Below are positions 25,921 to 39,100 of a stretch of DNA of 64,000 nt, piece by piece. Each line of letters opens with the position of its first letter. Positions within the stretch are counted from its first letter, which is position 1. The DNA is from Bos javanicus. Its lineage: Eukaryota > Chordata > Mammalia > Artiodactyla > Bovidae. Position numbers and translations under genes: made by a program. Below the pieces are notes generated by a model. It did no database searches. It was given only the letters and a program-made list of their open reading frames with translations, and was not told the origin of the DNA. The DNA lies in contig NW_026893681.1 in the NCBI RefSeq assembly GCF_032452875.1, forward strand, positions 62,001 through 126,000, read 5' to 3'.

Positions 25921-28900
25921 ACCATGCACTGATCACGTAGCTATCATGCACTGATCACGTGGCTGATCATGCACTGATCACGTGGCTGATCATGCACTGA
26001 TCACGTGGCTGATCATGCACTGATCACGTGGCTGATCATGCACTGATCACGTGGCTGATCATGCACTGATCACGTGGCTGATCATGCACTGATCACGTGC
26101 TGATCATGCACTGATCACGTGGCTATCATGCACTGATCACGTGGCTGATCATGCACTGATCACGTGGCTGATCATGCACTGATCACGTGGCTGATCATGC
26201 ACTGATCACGTGACTGATCATGCACTGATCACGTGGCTGATCATGCACTGATCACGTGGCTGATCATGCACTGATCACGTGGCTGATCATGCACTGATCA
26301 CGTGACTGTCATGCACTGATCACGTGGCTGATCATGCACTGATCACGTGGCTGATCATGCACTGATCACGTGGCTGATCATGCACTGATCACGTGGCTGA
26401 TCATGCACTGATTTGAAGCTGATCATGCACTGATCACGTGATTCATGCACTGATCACGTGGCTGATCATGCACTGATCACGTGGCTGATCATGCACTGAT
26501 CACGTGACTGATCATGCACTGATCACGTGACTGATCATGCACTGATCACGTGGCTGATCATGCACTGATCACGTGGCTGATCATACACTGATCACGTGAC
26601 TGTCATGCACTGATCACGTGGCTGATCATGCACTGATCACGTGGCTGATCATGCACTGATCACGTGGCTGATCATGCACTGATCACGTGACTGATCATGC
26701 ACTGATCACGTGCTGATCATGCACTGATCACGTGGCTGATCATGCACTGATCACGTGGCTGATCATGCACTGATCACGTGGCTGATCATGCACTGATCAC
26801 GTGGCTGATCATGCACTGATCACGTGGCTATCATGCACTGATCACGTGACTGATCATGCACTGATCACGTGGCTGATCATGCACTGATCACGTGGCTGAT
26901 CATGCACTGATCACGTGGCTGATCATGCACTGATCACGTGACTGATCATGCACTGATCACGTGGCTATCATGCACTGATCACGTGACTGATCATGCACTG
27001 ATCACGTGACTGATCATGCACTGATCACGTGGCTATCATGCACTGATCATGTGACTGATCATGCACTGATCACGTGGATGATCATGCACTGATCACGTGG
27101 CTGATCATGCACTGATCACATGACTGATCATGCACTGATCACGTGTCTGAATATGCTGATCATGTGACTGATCATGCACTGATCACGTGTATCATGCACT
27201 GATCACGTGACTGATCATGCACTGATCATGTAACTGTATGCAATGATCACATGGCTATCATGCACTGATCACGTGGATGATCATGCACTGACCATGCACT
27301 GATCACGTAGCTATCATGCACTGATCACGTGGCTGTCATGCACTGATCACGTGGCTGATCATGCACTGATCACGTGGCTGATCATGCACTGATCACGTGG
27401 CTGATCATGCACTGATCACGTGGCTGATCATGCACTGATCACGTGGCTGATCATGCACTGATCACGTGACTGATCATGCACTGATCACGTGGCTGATCAT
27501 GCACTGATCACGTGGCTGATCATGCACTGACTGTGCATGCACTGATCACGTGGCTGATCATGCACTGATCACGTGGCTGATCATGCACTGATCACGTGGC
27601 TGATCATGCACTGATCACGTGACTGATCATGCACTGATCACGTGGCTGATCATGCACTGATTTGAAGCTGATCATAGACTGATCACGTGATTCATGCACT
27701 GATCACGTGGCTGATCATGCACTGATCACGTGGCTGATCATGCACTGATCACGTGACTGATCATGCACTGATCACGTGACTGATCATGCACTGATCACGT
27801 GGCTGATCATGCACTGATCACGTAGCTGATCATACACTGATCACGTGACTGTCATGCACTGATCACGTGGCTGATCATGCACTGATCACGTGGCTGATCA
27901 TGCACTGATCACGTGGCTGATCATGCACTGATCACGTGCCTGATCATGCACTGATCACGTGCTGATCATGCACTGATCACGTGGCTGATCATGCACTGAT
28001 CACGTGGCTGATCATGCACTGATCACGTGGCTGATCATGCACTGATCACGTGGCTGATCATGCACTGATCACGTGGCTATCATGCACTGATCACGTGAAT
28101 GCATGCACTGATCACTTACCTGATCATGCACTGATCACGTGGCTATCATGCACTGATCACGTGGCTGATCATGCACTGATCACGTGACTGATCATGCACT
28201 GATCGCGTGGCTATCATGCACTGATCACGTGACTGATCATGCATGATCATGTGACTGATCATGCACTGATCACGTGGCTATCATGCACTGATCACGTGGC
28301 TGATCATGCACTGATCACGTGACTGATCATGCACTGATCACGTGGCTATCATGCACTGATCACGTGACTGATCATGCCATGATCACGGGACTGATCATGC
28401 ACTGATCACGTGGCTGATCATGCACTGATCACGTGACTGATCATGCACTGATCACGTGGCTATCATGCACTGATCACGTGGCTATCATGCACTGATCACG
28501 TGGCTGATCATGCACTGATCACGTGGCTGATCATGCACTGATCACGTGCTGATCATGCACTGATCACGTGGCTATCATGCACTGATCACGTGGCTGATCA
28601 TGCACTGATCACGTGGCTGATCATGCACTGATCACGTGACTGATCATGCACTGATCACGTGACTGATCATGCACTGATCACGTGGCTATCATGCACTGAT
28701 CACGTGACTGATCATGCACTGATCACGTGACTGATCATGCACTGATCACGTGACTGATCATGCACTGATCATGTGGCTGTCATGCACTGATCACGTGGCT
28801 ATCATGCACTGATCACGTGGCTGATCATGCACTGATCACGTGACTGATCATGCACTGATCACGTGGCTATCATGCACTGATCACGTGGCTATCATGCACT

Positions 28901-29672
28901 GATCACGTGGCTGATCATGCACTGATCACGTGGCTGATCATGCACTGATCACGTGCTGATCATGCACTGATCACGTGGCTATCATGCACTGATCACGTGG
29001 CTGATCATGCACTGATCACGTGGCTGATCATGCACTGATCACGTGGCTGATCATGCACTGATCACGTGGCTGATCATGCACTGATCACGTGGCTGATCAT
29101 GCACTGATCACATTGCTGATCATGCACTGATCACGTGACTGATCATGCACTGATCTGGTGCCTATCATGCACTGATCACGTGGCTGATCATGCACTGATC
29201 ACGTGACTGATCATGCACTGATCACGTGGCTATCATGCACTGATCACGTGGCTGATCATGCACTGATCACGTGATTGATCATGCACTGATCACGTGACTG
29301 ATCATGCACTGATCACGTGGCTATCATGCACTGATCATGTGACTGATCATGCACTGATCACGAGGATGATCATGCACTGATCACGTGGCTGATCATGCAC
29401 TGATCACATGACTGATCATGCACTGATCACGTGTCTGAATATGCTGATCATGTGACTGATCATGCACTGATCAGGTGTGTATCATGCACTGATCACGTGA
29501 CTGATCATGCACTGATCATGTAACTGTAGGCACTGATCACATGGCTATCATGCACTGATCACGTGGATGATCATGCACTGACCATGCACTGATCACGTAG
29601 CTATCATGCACTGATCACGTGGCTGTCATGCACTGATCACGTGGCTGATCATGCACTGATCACGTGACTGCA
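25921..29672. repeat. Consensus-like homogenised tract of the 23-bp monomer
   Basis: Variation drops sharply. From 25,951 there are successive exact copies of CTGATCACGTGG plus CTGATCATGCA, and consensus monomers dominate for 3.7 kb. Even so, the indel pattern and a few words of ordinary B units remain in order: CTGATTTGAAGCTG (26,409 and 27,657), GTGTCTGAATATGCTG (27,143 and 29,430), GTGAATGCATGC (28,094), CACTTACCTGATC (28,111) and TAACTGTAGGC (29,521). The word ACCATGCACTGATCACG recurs at 25,921, 27,291 and 29,581, dividing the tract into units of 1,370 and 2,290 bp. Normal variant density returns near 29,672. It could be an assembly-smoothing artefact or true homogenisation. Confidence 0.85.
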
Positions 29673-32600
29673 CATGCACTGATGTCATGGCTGATCATAC
29701 AGTGATCACGTGGCTGATCATGCACTGATCATGTGGTTGATCATGCACTAATCACGTTGCTGATCATGCACTGATCAGGTGGCTATCATGCACTGCTTAC
29801 GAGGCTGATCATGCACTGATCACATGGCAATCATGCACTGATCACGTGTCTTATCATACACTGATCCTTGACTGATCATGCACTGATCACGTGCCTGATC
29901 ATTCACTGATCACCTGGCTGATCATGCTGATCACGAAGCTGATCATACACTGATCACGTGACTGCATGCACTGATCATTTCGATGATCATGCATTGATCA
30001 AGGGGCTGATCATGCACTGACCACGTGGCTGATCCTACAATGATCACGTGACTGATCATGCACTGATCACGCGGCTGACCATGCACTGATCACGAAGCTG
30101 ATCATACACTGATCACGTGACTGTGCATGCACTGATAACGTGGGTGATCATGCACTGATCACGTGTTTGATCATGCACTGATCACGTGGCTGATCATACA
30201 CTGTTCATGTGCCTGATCATGCACTAAATATGTTGCGGATCATGCACTGATCACGTAGCTGATCATACACTGATCACCTGGCTGATCATACTCTGATCAC
30301 CTGGCTGATCAGACACTGATCACGTGGCTGATCATACTCTGAACACGAAGCTGATCATACACTGATCACGTGACTGCATGCACTGATCAATTGACTGCCC
30401 ATGCGCTGATCACGTGGATGATCATGCGCTGATCATGTGACTGATCATGCACTAAAAAAATGGCTGATCAAGCCCTGATCACATGACTGATCATGCACTG
30501 TTCACGAAGCTGATCATACAATGATCACGTGACTGTGCATGCACTGATCACTTGGCTGATCATGCACAGATCACATGGCTATCATGCACTGATCACTTGA
30601 TTGTGCATGCAATAATCACGTGGATGATCATGCATTTATCACGTGGCTGATCATGCACTAATCACAAGGGTGATCATGAACTGATCACGTGACTTAGCAT
30701 GCTGTGATCTCGTGTCTGAATGGTGCTGATCATGTGACTAATCAAGAACTGATCACGTGGCTATCATGCACTGATCACGTGGCTGATCATGCACTGATCA
30801 CATGACTGATTAAGCACTGATCGTGTAGCTATAATGCACTGATCACATGACTGCGCATGCCATGATCATGTGACTGATCATGCACTGATCACGTGGCTAT
30901 CATGCACTGATAACGTGGCTGATCATGCAGTGATCATGTGACTGATTATGCACTGATCGCGAGGCTATCATGCACTGATCACATGACAGCTCATGCCATG
31001 ATCGCGTGACTGATCATGCACTGATCACGTGGCTATCATGCACTGATCATATGGCTAATCATACATTGATCACCTAAATAATCATGCACTCATCCCGGGG
31101 GGTCTTGCACTGATCACGTGGCTGATCAGGCACTGATAACTTAGCTATCATGCACTGATCACATGACTGCGCAAGAACTGTTCACGTGGATATCATACAC
31201 TGGACACGTGACAGATCATGCACTGATCACGGACTGATCATGCACTGATCTGGTGGCTATCATGCATTGATCACGTGATTGGTCATACACAGATCACGTG
31301 ACTGATCATGCACTGATCACGTGACTGCACATGCACTGATCATGTAAATGTAGGCAATGATCACATGGCTATCATGCACTGATCACGTGGCTGATCATGC
31401 ACTGATCATGAGACTGAGCATGCACTGATCACGTAGCTATCATGCATTGATCAATTGGCTATCATGCACTGATCACGTGGCTGATCATACACTGATCACG
31501 TGGCTGATCATGCACTAATCACGTTGCTTATCATGCACTGATCAGGTGGCTATCATGCACTGATCACGTGGCTGATCATGCACTGCTCACATGGCTGATC
31601 GTACACTGATCACGTGGCTGATCATGCACTAATCACGTTCCTTATCCTGCAATGATCAGGTTGCTATCATGCACTGATCACATGGCTGATCATACACTGA
31701 TCAGGTGACTGCGCATGCACTGATCACATGACTGATCATGCACTGATCATGTGGCTGATCATGCACTGATAAGCTGGCTATCATACACTGATCAGGTGAC
31801 TGATCATGCACTCTTCACGTGCCTGATTATGCACTGATCACGTGGCTGATCATGCACTGAATACGAAGCTGATCATACACTGATCACGTGACTGTGCATG
31901 CACTGATAACTTGGCTGGTCATGCACTAATCCCGTGGCTGATCATGCACTAATCACATTGCCGATCATGCACTGATCACATGACTGACCATGCACTGATC
32001 TGGTGCCTATCATGCATTGATCCCGTGGTTGATCATACACTGATCACATGACTGATCATGCACTGATCACTGGCTATCATGCACTGATCATGTGACTGCG
32101 CATCCACTGATCTCGAGGATGATCGTACACTGATCACGTGGCTGATCAGGAGCTGATCACATGACTGACCATACAGTGATCATGTGTCTGAATATTGCTG
32201 ATCATGTTATTGATCATGTGCTGATCAGGTGTGTATCATGCACTGATCACCTGACTGCGCATGCACTGACCATGTAACTGTAGGCAATTATCACATGGCT
32301 ATCATGCAGTGATCACGTGGATGATCATGCACTGACCATGCACTGATCACGTAGCTATCATGCATTGATCACTTGGCTGTCATGCACTGATCACGTGGCT
32401 GATCATACACTGATCACGTGACTGCACATGCACTGATGACATGGCTGATCATACAGTGATCACGTGGCTGATCATGCACTGATCATGTGGTTGATCATGC
32501 ACTAATCACATTGCTGATCATGCACTGATCAGGTGGCTATCATGCACTGCTTACGAGGCTGATCATGCACTGATCACATGGCAATCATGCACTGATCACG

Positions 32601-33100
32601 TGTCTTATCATACACTGATAATTGACTGATCATGCACTGATCACGTGCCTGATCATTCACTGATCACCTGGCTGATCATGCACTGATCACGAAGCTGAAC
32701 ATACACTGATCACGTGACTGTGCATGCACTGATCACGTGGCTGATAATGCACTGATCACGTGGCTGATCATGCACTGATCACCTGGCTGATCATGCACTG
32801 ATCACGTGTCTGATTATCCACTGATTTGAAGCTGATCATAGACTGATCACGTGATTCCTGCACTGATCACGGGGCTGATCATACACTGATCACGTGGCTA
32901 TCATGCACTGATCACTTGATTGTGCATGCAATAATCACGTGGATGATCATGCATGTATCACCTGGCTGATCATGCACTAATCACAAGGGTGATCATGAAC
33001 TGATCACGTGACTTAGCATGCTGTGATCTCGGGTCTGAGTGGTGCTAATCATGTGACTAATGAAGAACTGATCACGTGGCTCTCATGCACTGATGATGTG
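29581..33100. repeat. Family B patchwork between the homogenised tract and the first B CAG block
   Basis: From about 29,795 to 32,000 the sequence repeats the stretch starting at 23,196 at an offset of 6,596-6,599 bp. Anchors are GCTTACGAGG at 23,196 and 29,795, and GATCTGGTGG at 24,651 and 31,248. The GC-rich landmark near 31,091 has lost one base (CCCGGGGGGTCTTG). The third GTCTGAATATTG module ends near 32,350. From about 32,880 the sequence switches to the run-in that precedes each B CAG block (ACTTGATTGTGCATGC, then CATGCTGTGATCTCGGG). No gene was found. Confidence 0.85.
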
Positions 33101-35524
33101 CCTCAGGAGGCAATAACCAAAGAGCTGAGCAGGCACGAATCACGCAATCAGCAGGCAATAATCATGGACCTCAGCTGTGATGAATCATGCTGCTCAGCTG
33201 GCAATCATCAAGCAGCTGAATAGGCAGGAATCAGACGGCTCAGCTGGCCATTGTCAAGCAGATGAGCAGGCAGGAATCACGCAGCTCAGCTGGCAATTGT
33301 CAAGCAGCGGAGCAGACAGGAAAAACGGAGCTCAGTAGGCCCTGATCACGTGACTGAGCACACACTGATCACGTGACTGATAATGAACTGATCACGAGGC
33401 TATAATGCACTGATCACCTGACTGCGCATGCACTGATCATGTGGATGATCATACACTGATCACGTGGCTGATCACGCAATGATCACGTGACTGATCATGC
33501 ACTGATCACGTGGCTATCATGCACTGCTCACATGACTGAGCATGCACTGATCACGTAGCTATCATGCATTGATCACTTGGCTATCATGCACTAATCACGT
33601 GGCTGATCATGCACTGATCACGAAGCTGATCATACACTGATCACGGGACTGTGCATGCACTGATCACGTGGCTGATCATGCACTGATCACGTGGCTATTC
33701 ATGCACTGATCACGTAGCTGATCATACACTGATTTGAAGCTGATCATAGACTGATCACGTGATTCATGCACTGATCACGAGGCTGATCATGCACATATCA
33801 AGTGGCTGATCAAGCACTGATCACGTGACTGATCATTCACTGATCACGTGACTGATCATGCACTTATCACGTGGCTGATCATGCACTAATCACGTAGCTG
33901 ATCATATACTGATCACGTGACTGTGCATGCACTGATAACTTGGCTGATCATGCCCTGATCACGAGGCTGATCATGCACTGATCACATGGCTGATCATACA
34001 CTGATCACGTGCCTGATCATGCACTAATCACGTTGCGGAACATGCACTATTCACGTGGCTGATCATACACTGATCACGTGGCTGATCACGCAATGATCAC
34101 GTGACTGATCATGCACTGATCACGTGGCTATCATGCACTGCTCACATGACTGAGCATGCACTGATCACGTAGCTATCATGCATTGACCACTTGGCTATCA
34201 TGCACTAATCACGTGGCTGATCATGCACTGATCACGAGCTGATCATACACTGATCACCGGACTGTGCATGCACTGATCACGTGGCTGATCATGCACTGAT
34301 CACGTGGCTGATCATGCAATGATAACCTGGCTATCATACACTGATCACGTGACTGAACATGCACTCTTCACTGGCCTGATCATGCACTGATCCCGTGGCT
34401 GATCATGCAATGATCAGGAAGCTGATCATACACTGATCACGTGACTCTGCCTGCTGTGTGGCTGATCATGCACTGATCACGTAGCTGAGCATACACTGAT
34501 CTCGTCGCTGATCATGCACTGATCACCGTGCGGATCATGAACTGATCACGTGGCTGATCATACACTGATCACGTGGCTGTTCATGCACTGATCACGTGGC
34601 TGATCATACACTTATCAAATTACTGATAATGCACTGATCACGTGCCTGATTATGCACTGATCACGAAGCTGACCATACACTGACTGTGCATGCACTGATC
34701 ACGTGGCTGATAATGCACTGATCACGTGGCTGATCATGCACTGATCACCTGGCTGATCATACACTGATCACGTGGCTGATCATGCACTGATCACGTGTCT
34801 GATCATCCACTGATTTGAAGCTGATCATAGAATGATCACGTGATTCCTGCACTGATCACGGGGCTGATCATGCACATATCAAGTGGCTGATCAAGCACTG
34901 ATCACGTGACTGATCATTCACTGATCACGTGACTGATCATGCACTGATCACGTGTTTGATCATGCACTGATCACGTGGCTGATCATACACTGTTCATGTG
35001 CCTGATCATGCACTAAATATGTTGCGGATCATGCACTGATCACGTAGCTGATCATACACTGATCACCTGGCTGATCATACTCTGAACACGAAGCTGATCA
35101 TACACTGATCACGTGACTGCATGCACTGATCAATTGACTGCCCATGCACTGATCACGTGGATGATCATGCGCTGATCATGTGACTGATCATGCACTAAAA
35201 AAATGGCTGATCAAGCCCTGATCACATGACTGATCATGCACTGTTCACGAAGCTGATCATACAATGATCACGTGACTGTGCATGCACTGATCACTTGGCT
35301 GATCATGCACAGATCACATGGCTATCATGCACTGATCACTTGATTGTGCATGCAATAATCACGTGGATGATCATGCATGTATCACCTGGCTGATCATGCA
35401 CTAATCACAAGGGTGATCATGAACTGATCACGTGACTTAGCATGCTGTGATCTCGGGTCTGAGTGGTGCTAATCATGTGACTAATCAAGAACTGATCACG
35501 TGGCTCTCATGCACTGATGATGTG
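33101..35524. repeat. HOR B unit 1, short form (2,424 bp)
   Basis: The unit is measured from CCTCAGGAGGC at the start of its CAG block to the same word in the next unit. It contains the CTCTGCCTGCTGTGTGG landmark at 34,444 and the CTAAAAAAATGG monomer near 35,195. It lacks the whole middle of a long unit (the CCCGGGG landmark and the GTCTGAATATTG module). The jump falls near 34,945-34,965, inside GATCATGCACTGATCACGTG, a word present at both corresponding places in unit 2. That is the expected footprint of unequal crossing-over. Confidence 0.88.
33110..33338. repeat. CAG-rich 46-bp block, B unit 1
   Basis: Five units start at 33,110, 33,155, 33,201, 33,247 and 33,293, with lengths 45, 46, 46, 46 and 46. 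It is clearly homologous to the A block, but the first unit keeps 4 bp that A copies lost. A 66-codon open frame runs over the upstream monomers and this block (33,023-33,223). It begins with GTG, and its only internal ATG leaves about 19 codons. The protein has no domain I recognise and no signal or membrane segment. This copy has Glu at position 14 where the others have Gln. I do not regard it as a gene. Confidence 0.88.
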
Positions 35525-35533
35525 CCTCAGGAG

Positions 35534-35762
35534 GCAATAACCAAAGAGCTGAGCAGGCACGAATCACGCAATCAGCAGGCAATAATCATGGACCTCAGCT
35601 GTGATGAATCATGCTGCTCAGCTGGCAATCATCAAGCAGCTGAATAGGCAGGAATCAGACGGCTCAGCTGGCCATTGTCAAGCAGATGAGCAGGCAGGAA
35701 TCACGCAGCTCAGCTGGCAATTGTCAAGCAGCGGAGCAGACAGGAAAAACGGAGCTCAGTAG
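35534..35762. repeat. CAG-rich 46-bp block, B unit 2
   Basis: It has the same five-unit layout as the block at 33,110. The GTG-initiated 66-codon frame (35,447-35,647) is intact and has the majority sequence. I saw no base difference inside the block from the units 1 and 5-7 copies. Confidence 0.88.
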
Positions 35763-35961
35763 GCCCTGATCACGTGACTGAGCACACACTGATCACGTGA
35801 CTGATAATGAACTGATCACGAGGCTATAATGCACTGATCACCTGACTGCGCATGCACTGATCATGTGGATGATCATACACTGATCACGTGGCTGATCACG
35901 CAATGATCACGTGACTGATCATGCACTGATCACGTGGCTATCATGCACTGCTCACATGACT

Positions 35962-36142
35962 GAGCATGCACTGATCACGTAGCTATCATGCATTGATCAC
36001 TTGGCTATCATGCACTAATCACGTGGCTGATCATGCACTGATCACGAAGCTGATCATACACTGATCACGGGACTGTGCATGCACTGATCACGTGGCTGAT
36101 CATGCAATGATAAACTGGCTATCATACACTGATCACGTGACT
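35962..36142. repeat. 181-bp local tandem duplication in B unit 2
   Basis: GAGCATGCACTGATCA begins at 35,962 and again at 36,143. Each is followed by GTAGCTATCATGCATTG, the GAAGCTGATCATACAC monomer and GATCACGGGACTGTG. The second copy differs slightly (GATCAGGTAGC, CACTTGGCTGATTATG). Other B units have this segment once. The length is close to eight monomers. Confidence 0.8.
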
Positions 36143-39100
36143 GAGCATGCACTGATCAGGTAGCTATCATGCATTGATCACTTGGCTATCATGCACTAAT
36201 CACTTGGCTGATTATGCACTGATCACGAAGCTGATCATACACTGATCACGGGACTGTGCATGCACTGATCACGTGACTGATCATGCACTGATCACGTGGC
36301 TGATCATGCAATGATAACCTGGCTATCATACACTGATCACGTGACTGATCATGCACTCTTCACTGGCCTGATCATGCACTGATCCCGTGGCTGATCATGC
36401 AATGATCAGGAAGCTGATCATACACCGAATACGTGACTCTGCCTGCTGTGTGGCTGATCATGCACTGATCACGTGGCTGATCATACACTGATCACGTCGC
36501 TGATCATGCACTGATCACCGTGCGGATCATGAACTGATCACGTGGCTGATCATACACTGATCACGTGGCTGTTCATGCACTGATCACGTGGCTGATCATA
36601 CACTTATCAAATTACTGATAATGCACTGATCACGTGCCTGATTATGCACTGATCACGAAGCTGACCATACACTGACTGTGCATGCACTCATCACGTGGCT
36701 GATAATGCACTGATCACGTGGCTGATCATGCACTGATCACCTGGCTGATCATACACTGATCACGTGGCTGATCATGCACTGATCACGTGTCTGATCATCC
36801 ACTGATTTGAAGCTGATCATAGACTGATCACGTGATTCCTGCACTGATCACGGGGCTGATCATGCACATATCAAGTGGCTGATCAAGCACTGATCCCGTG
36901 ACTGATCATTCACTGATCACGTGACTGATCATGCACTGATCACGTGGCTGATCATGCACTAATCACGTAGCTGATCATATACTGATCACGTGACTGTGCA
37001 TGCACTGATAACTTGGCTGATCATGCCCTGATCACGAGGCTGATCATGCACTGATCACATGGCTGATCATACACTGATCACGTGCCTGATCATGCACTAA
37101 TCACGTTGCGGAACATGCACTATTCACGTGGCTGATCATACACTGATCACGTGGCTGACCATACTCTGATCACGTGGCTGATCATACACTGATCACGCGG
37201 CTGATCATGCACTGATCACGTGTCTATCATGCACTAATCACGTGAATGCGCATGAACTGATCACTTACCTGTTCATGCAGTGATTCCGTGGCTATCATGC
37301 ACTGATCATGTGGCTGATCATGCACTTATCACATGACTGATTAAGCACTGATCGCGTAGCTATAATGCACTGATCACATGACTGCGCATGCCATGATCAT
37401 GTGACTGATCATGCACTGATCACGTTGCTATCATGCACTGATAACGTGGCTGATCATGCAGTGATCATGTGACTGATTATGCACTGATCGAGAAGCTATC
37501 ATGCACTGATCACATGACAGCTCATGCCATGATCGCGTGACTGATCATGCACTGATCACGTGACTGCACATGCACTGATCATGTAAATGTAGGCAATGAT
37601 CACATGGCTATCATGCACTGATCACGTGGCTGATCATGCACTGATCATGAGACTGAGCATGCACTGATCACGTAGCTATCATGCATTGATCAATTGGCTA
37701 TCATGCACTGATCACGTGGCTGATCATACACTGATCACGTGGCTGATCATGCACTAATCACGTTGCTTATCATGCACTGATCAGGTGGCTATCATGCACT
37801 GATCCCGTGGCTGATCATGCACTGCTCACATGGCTGATCGTACACTGATCACGTGGCTGATCATGCACTAATCACGTTCCTTATCCTGCAATGATCAGGT
37901 TGCTATCATGCACTGATCACATGGCTGATCATACACTGATCAGGTGACTGCGCATGCACTGATCACATGACTGATCATGCACTGATCATGTGGCTGATCA
38001 TGCACTGATAAGCTGGCTATCATACACTGATCAGGTGACTGATCATGCACTCTTCACGTGCCTGATCATGCACTGATCACGTGGCTGATCATGCACTGAA
38101 TACGAAGCTGATCATACACTGATCACGTGACTGTGCATGCACTGATAACTTGGCTGGTCATGCACTAATCACATTGCCGATCATGCACTGATCACGTGAC
38201 TGATCATGCACTGATCTGGTGCCTATCAGGCATTGATCCCGTGGTTGATCATACACTGATCACATGACTGATCATGCACTGATCACCTGGCTATCATGCA
38301 CTGATCACGTAGCTGATCATGCACTGATCAAGTGATTGAACATGCACTGAAGACGTGACTGATCCTGCACTAATCACATGGCTATCATGCACTGATCATG
38401 TGACTGCGCATCCACTGATCTCGAGGATGATCGTACACTGATCACGTGGCTGATCAGGAACTGATCACATGACTGACCATACAGTGATCACGTGTCTGAA
38501 TATTGCTGATCATGTTATTGATCATGTGCTGATCAGGTGTGTATCATGCACTGATCACCTGACTGCGCATGCACTGACCATGTAACTGTAGGCAATTATC
38601 ACATGGCTATCATGCAGTGATCACGTGGATGATCATGCACTGACCATGCACTGATCACGTAGCTATCATGCATTGATCACTTGGCTGTCATGCACTGATC
38701 ACGTGGCTGATCATACACTGATCACGTGACTGCACATGCACTGATGACATGGCTGATCATACAGTGATCACGTGGCTGATCATGCACTGATCATGTGGTT
38801 GATCATGCACTAATCACGTTGCTGATCATGCACTGATCAGTGGCTATCATGCACTGCTTACGAGGCTGATCATGCACTGATCACATGGCAATCATGCACT
38901 GATCACGTGTCTTATCATACACTGATCATTGACTGATCATGCACTGATCACGTGCCTGATCATTCACTGATCACCTGGCTGATCATGCACTGATCACGAA
39001 GCTGATCATACACTGATCACGTGACTGCATGCACTGATCATTTCGATGATCATGCATTGATCAAGGGGCTGATCATGCACTGACCACGTGGCTGATCCTA

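Noticed and set aside
25921..29672. Consensus-like tract as the youngest, actively amplifying core of the array
   Set aside because: A freshly amplified core should have uniform units. This tract instead keeps the irregular indel order of diverged B units, which simple monomer amplification would not produce. Not fully excluded.
33023..33223. 66-codon open frame as a protein-coding gene (and its six copies to 60,540)
   Set aside because: It starts with GTG, overlaps satellite monomers and a CAG-rich satellite block, has no recognisable domain, differs between copies only by amino-acid-changing substitutions, and is frameshifted in all A-family homologues.
33400..33420. TATAAT-like word in GGCTATAATGCAC as a bacterial -10 promoter box
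   Set aside because: It is a common monomer variant repeated many times (loss and change within CTGATCATGCAC), with no -35 element and no gene downstream.
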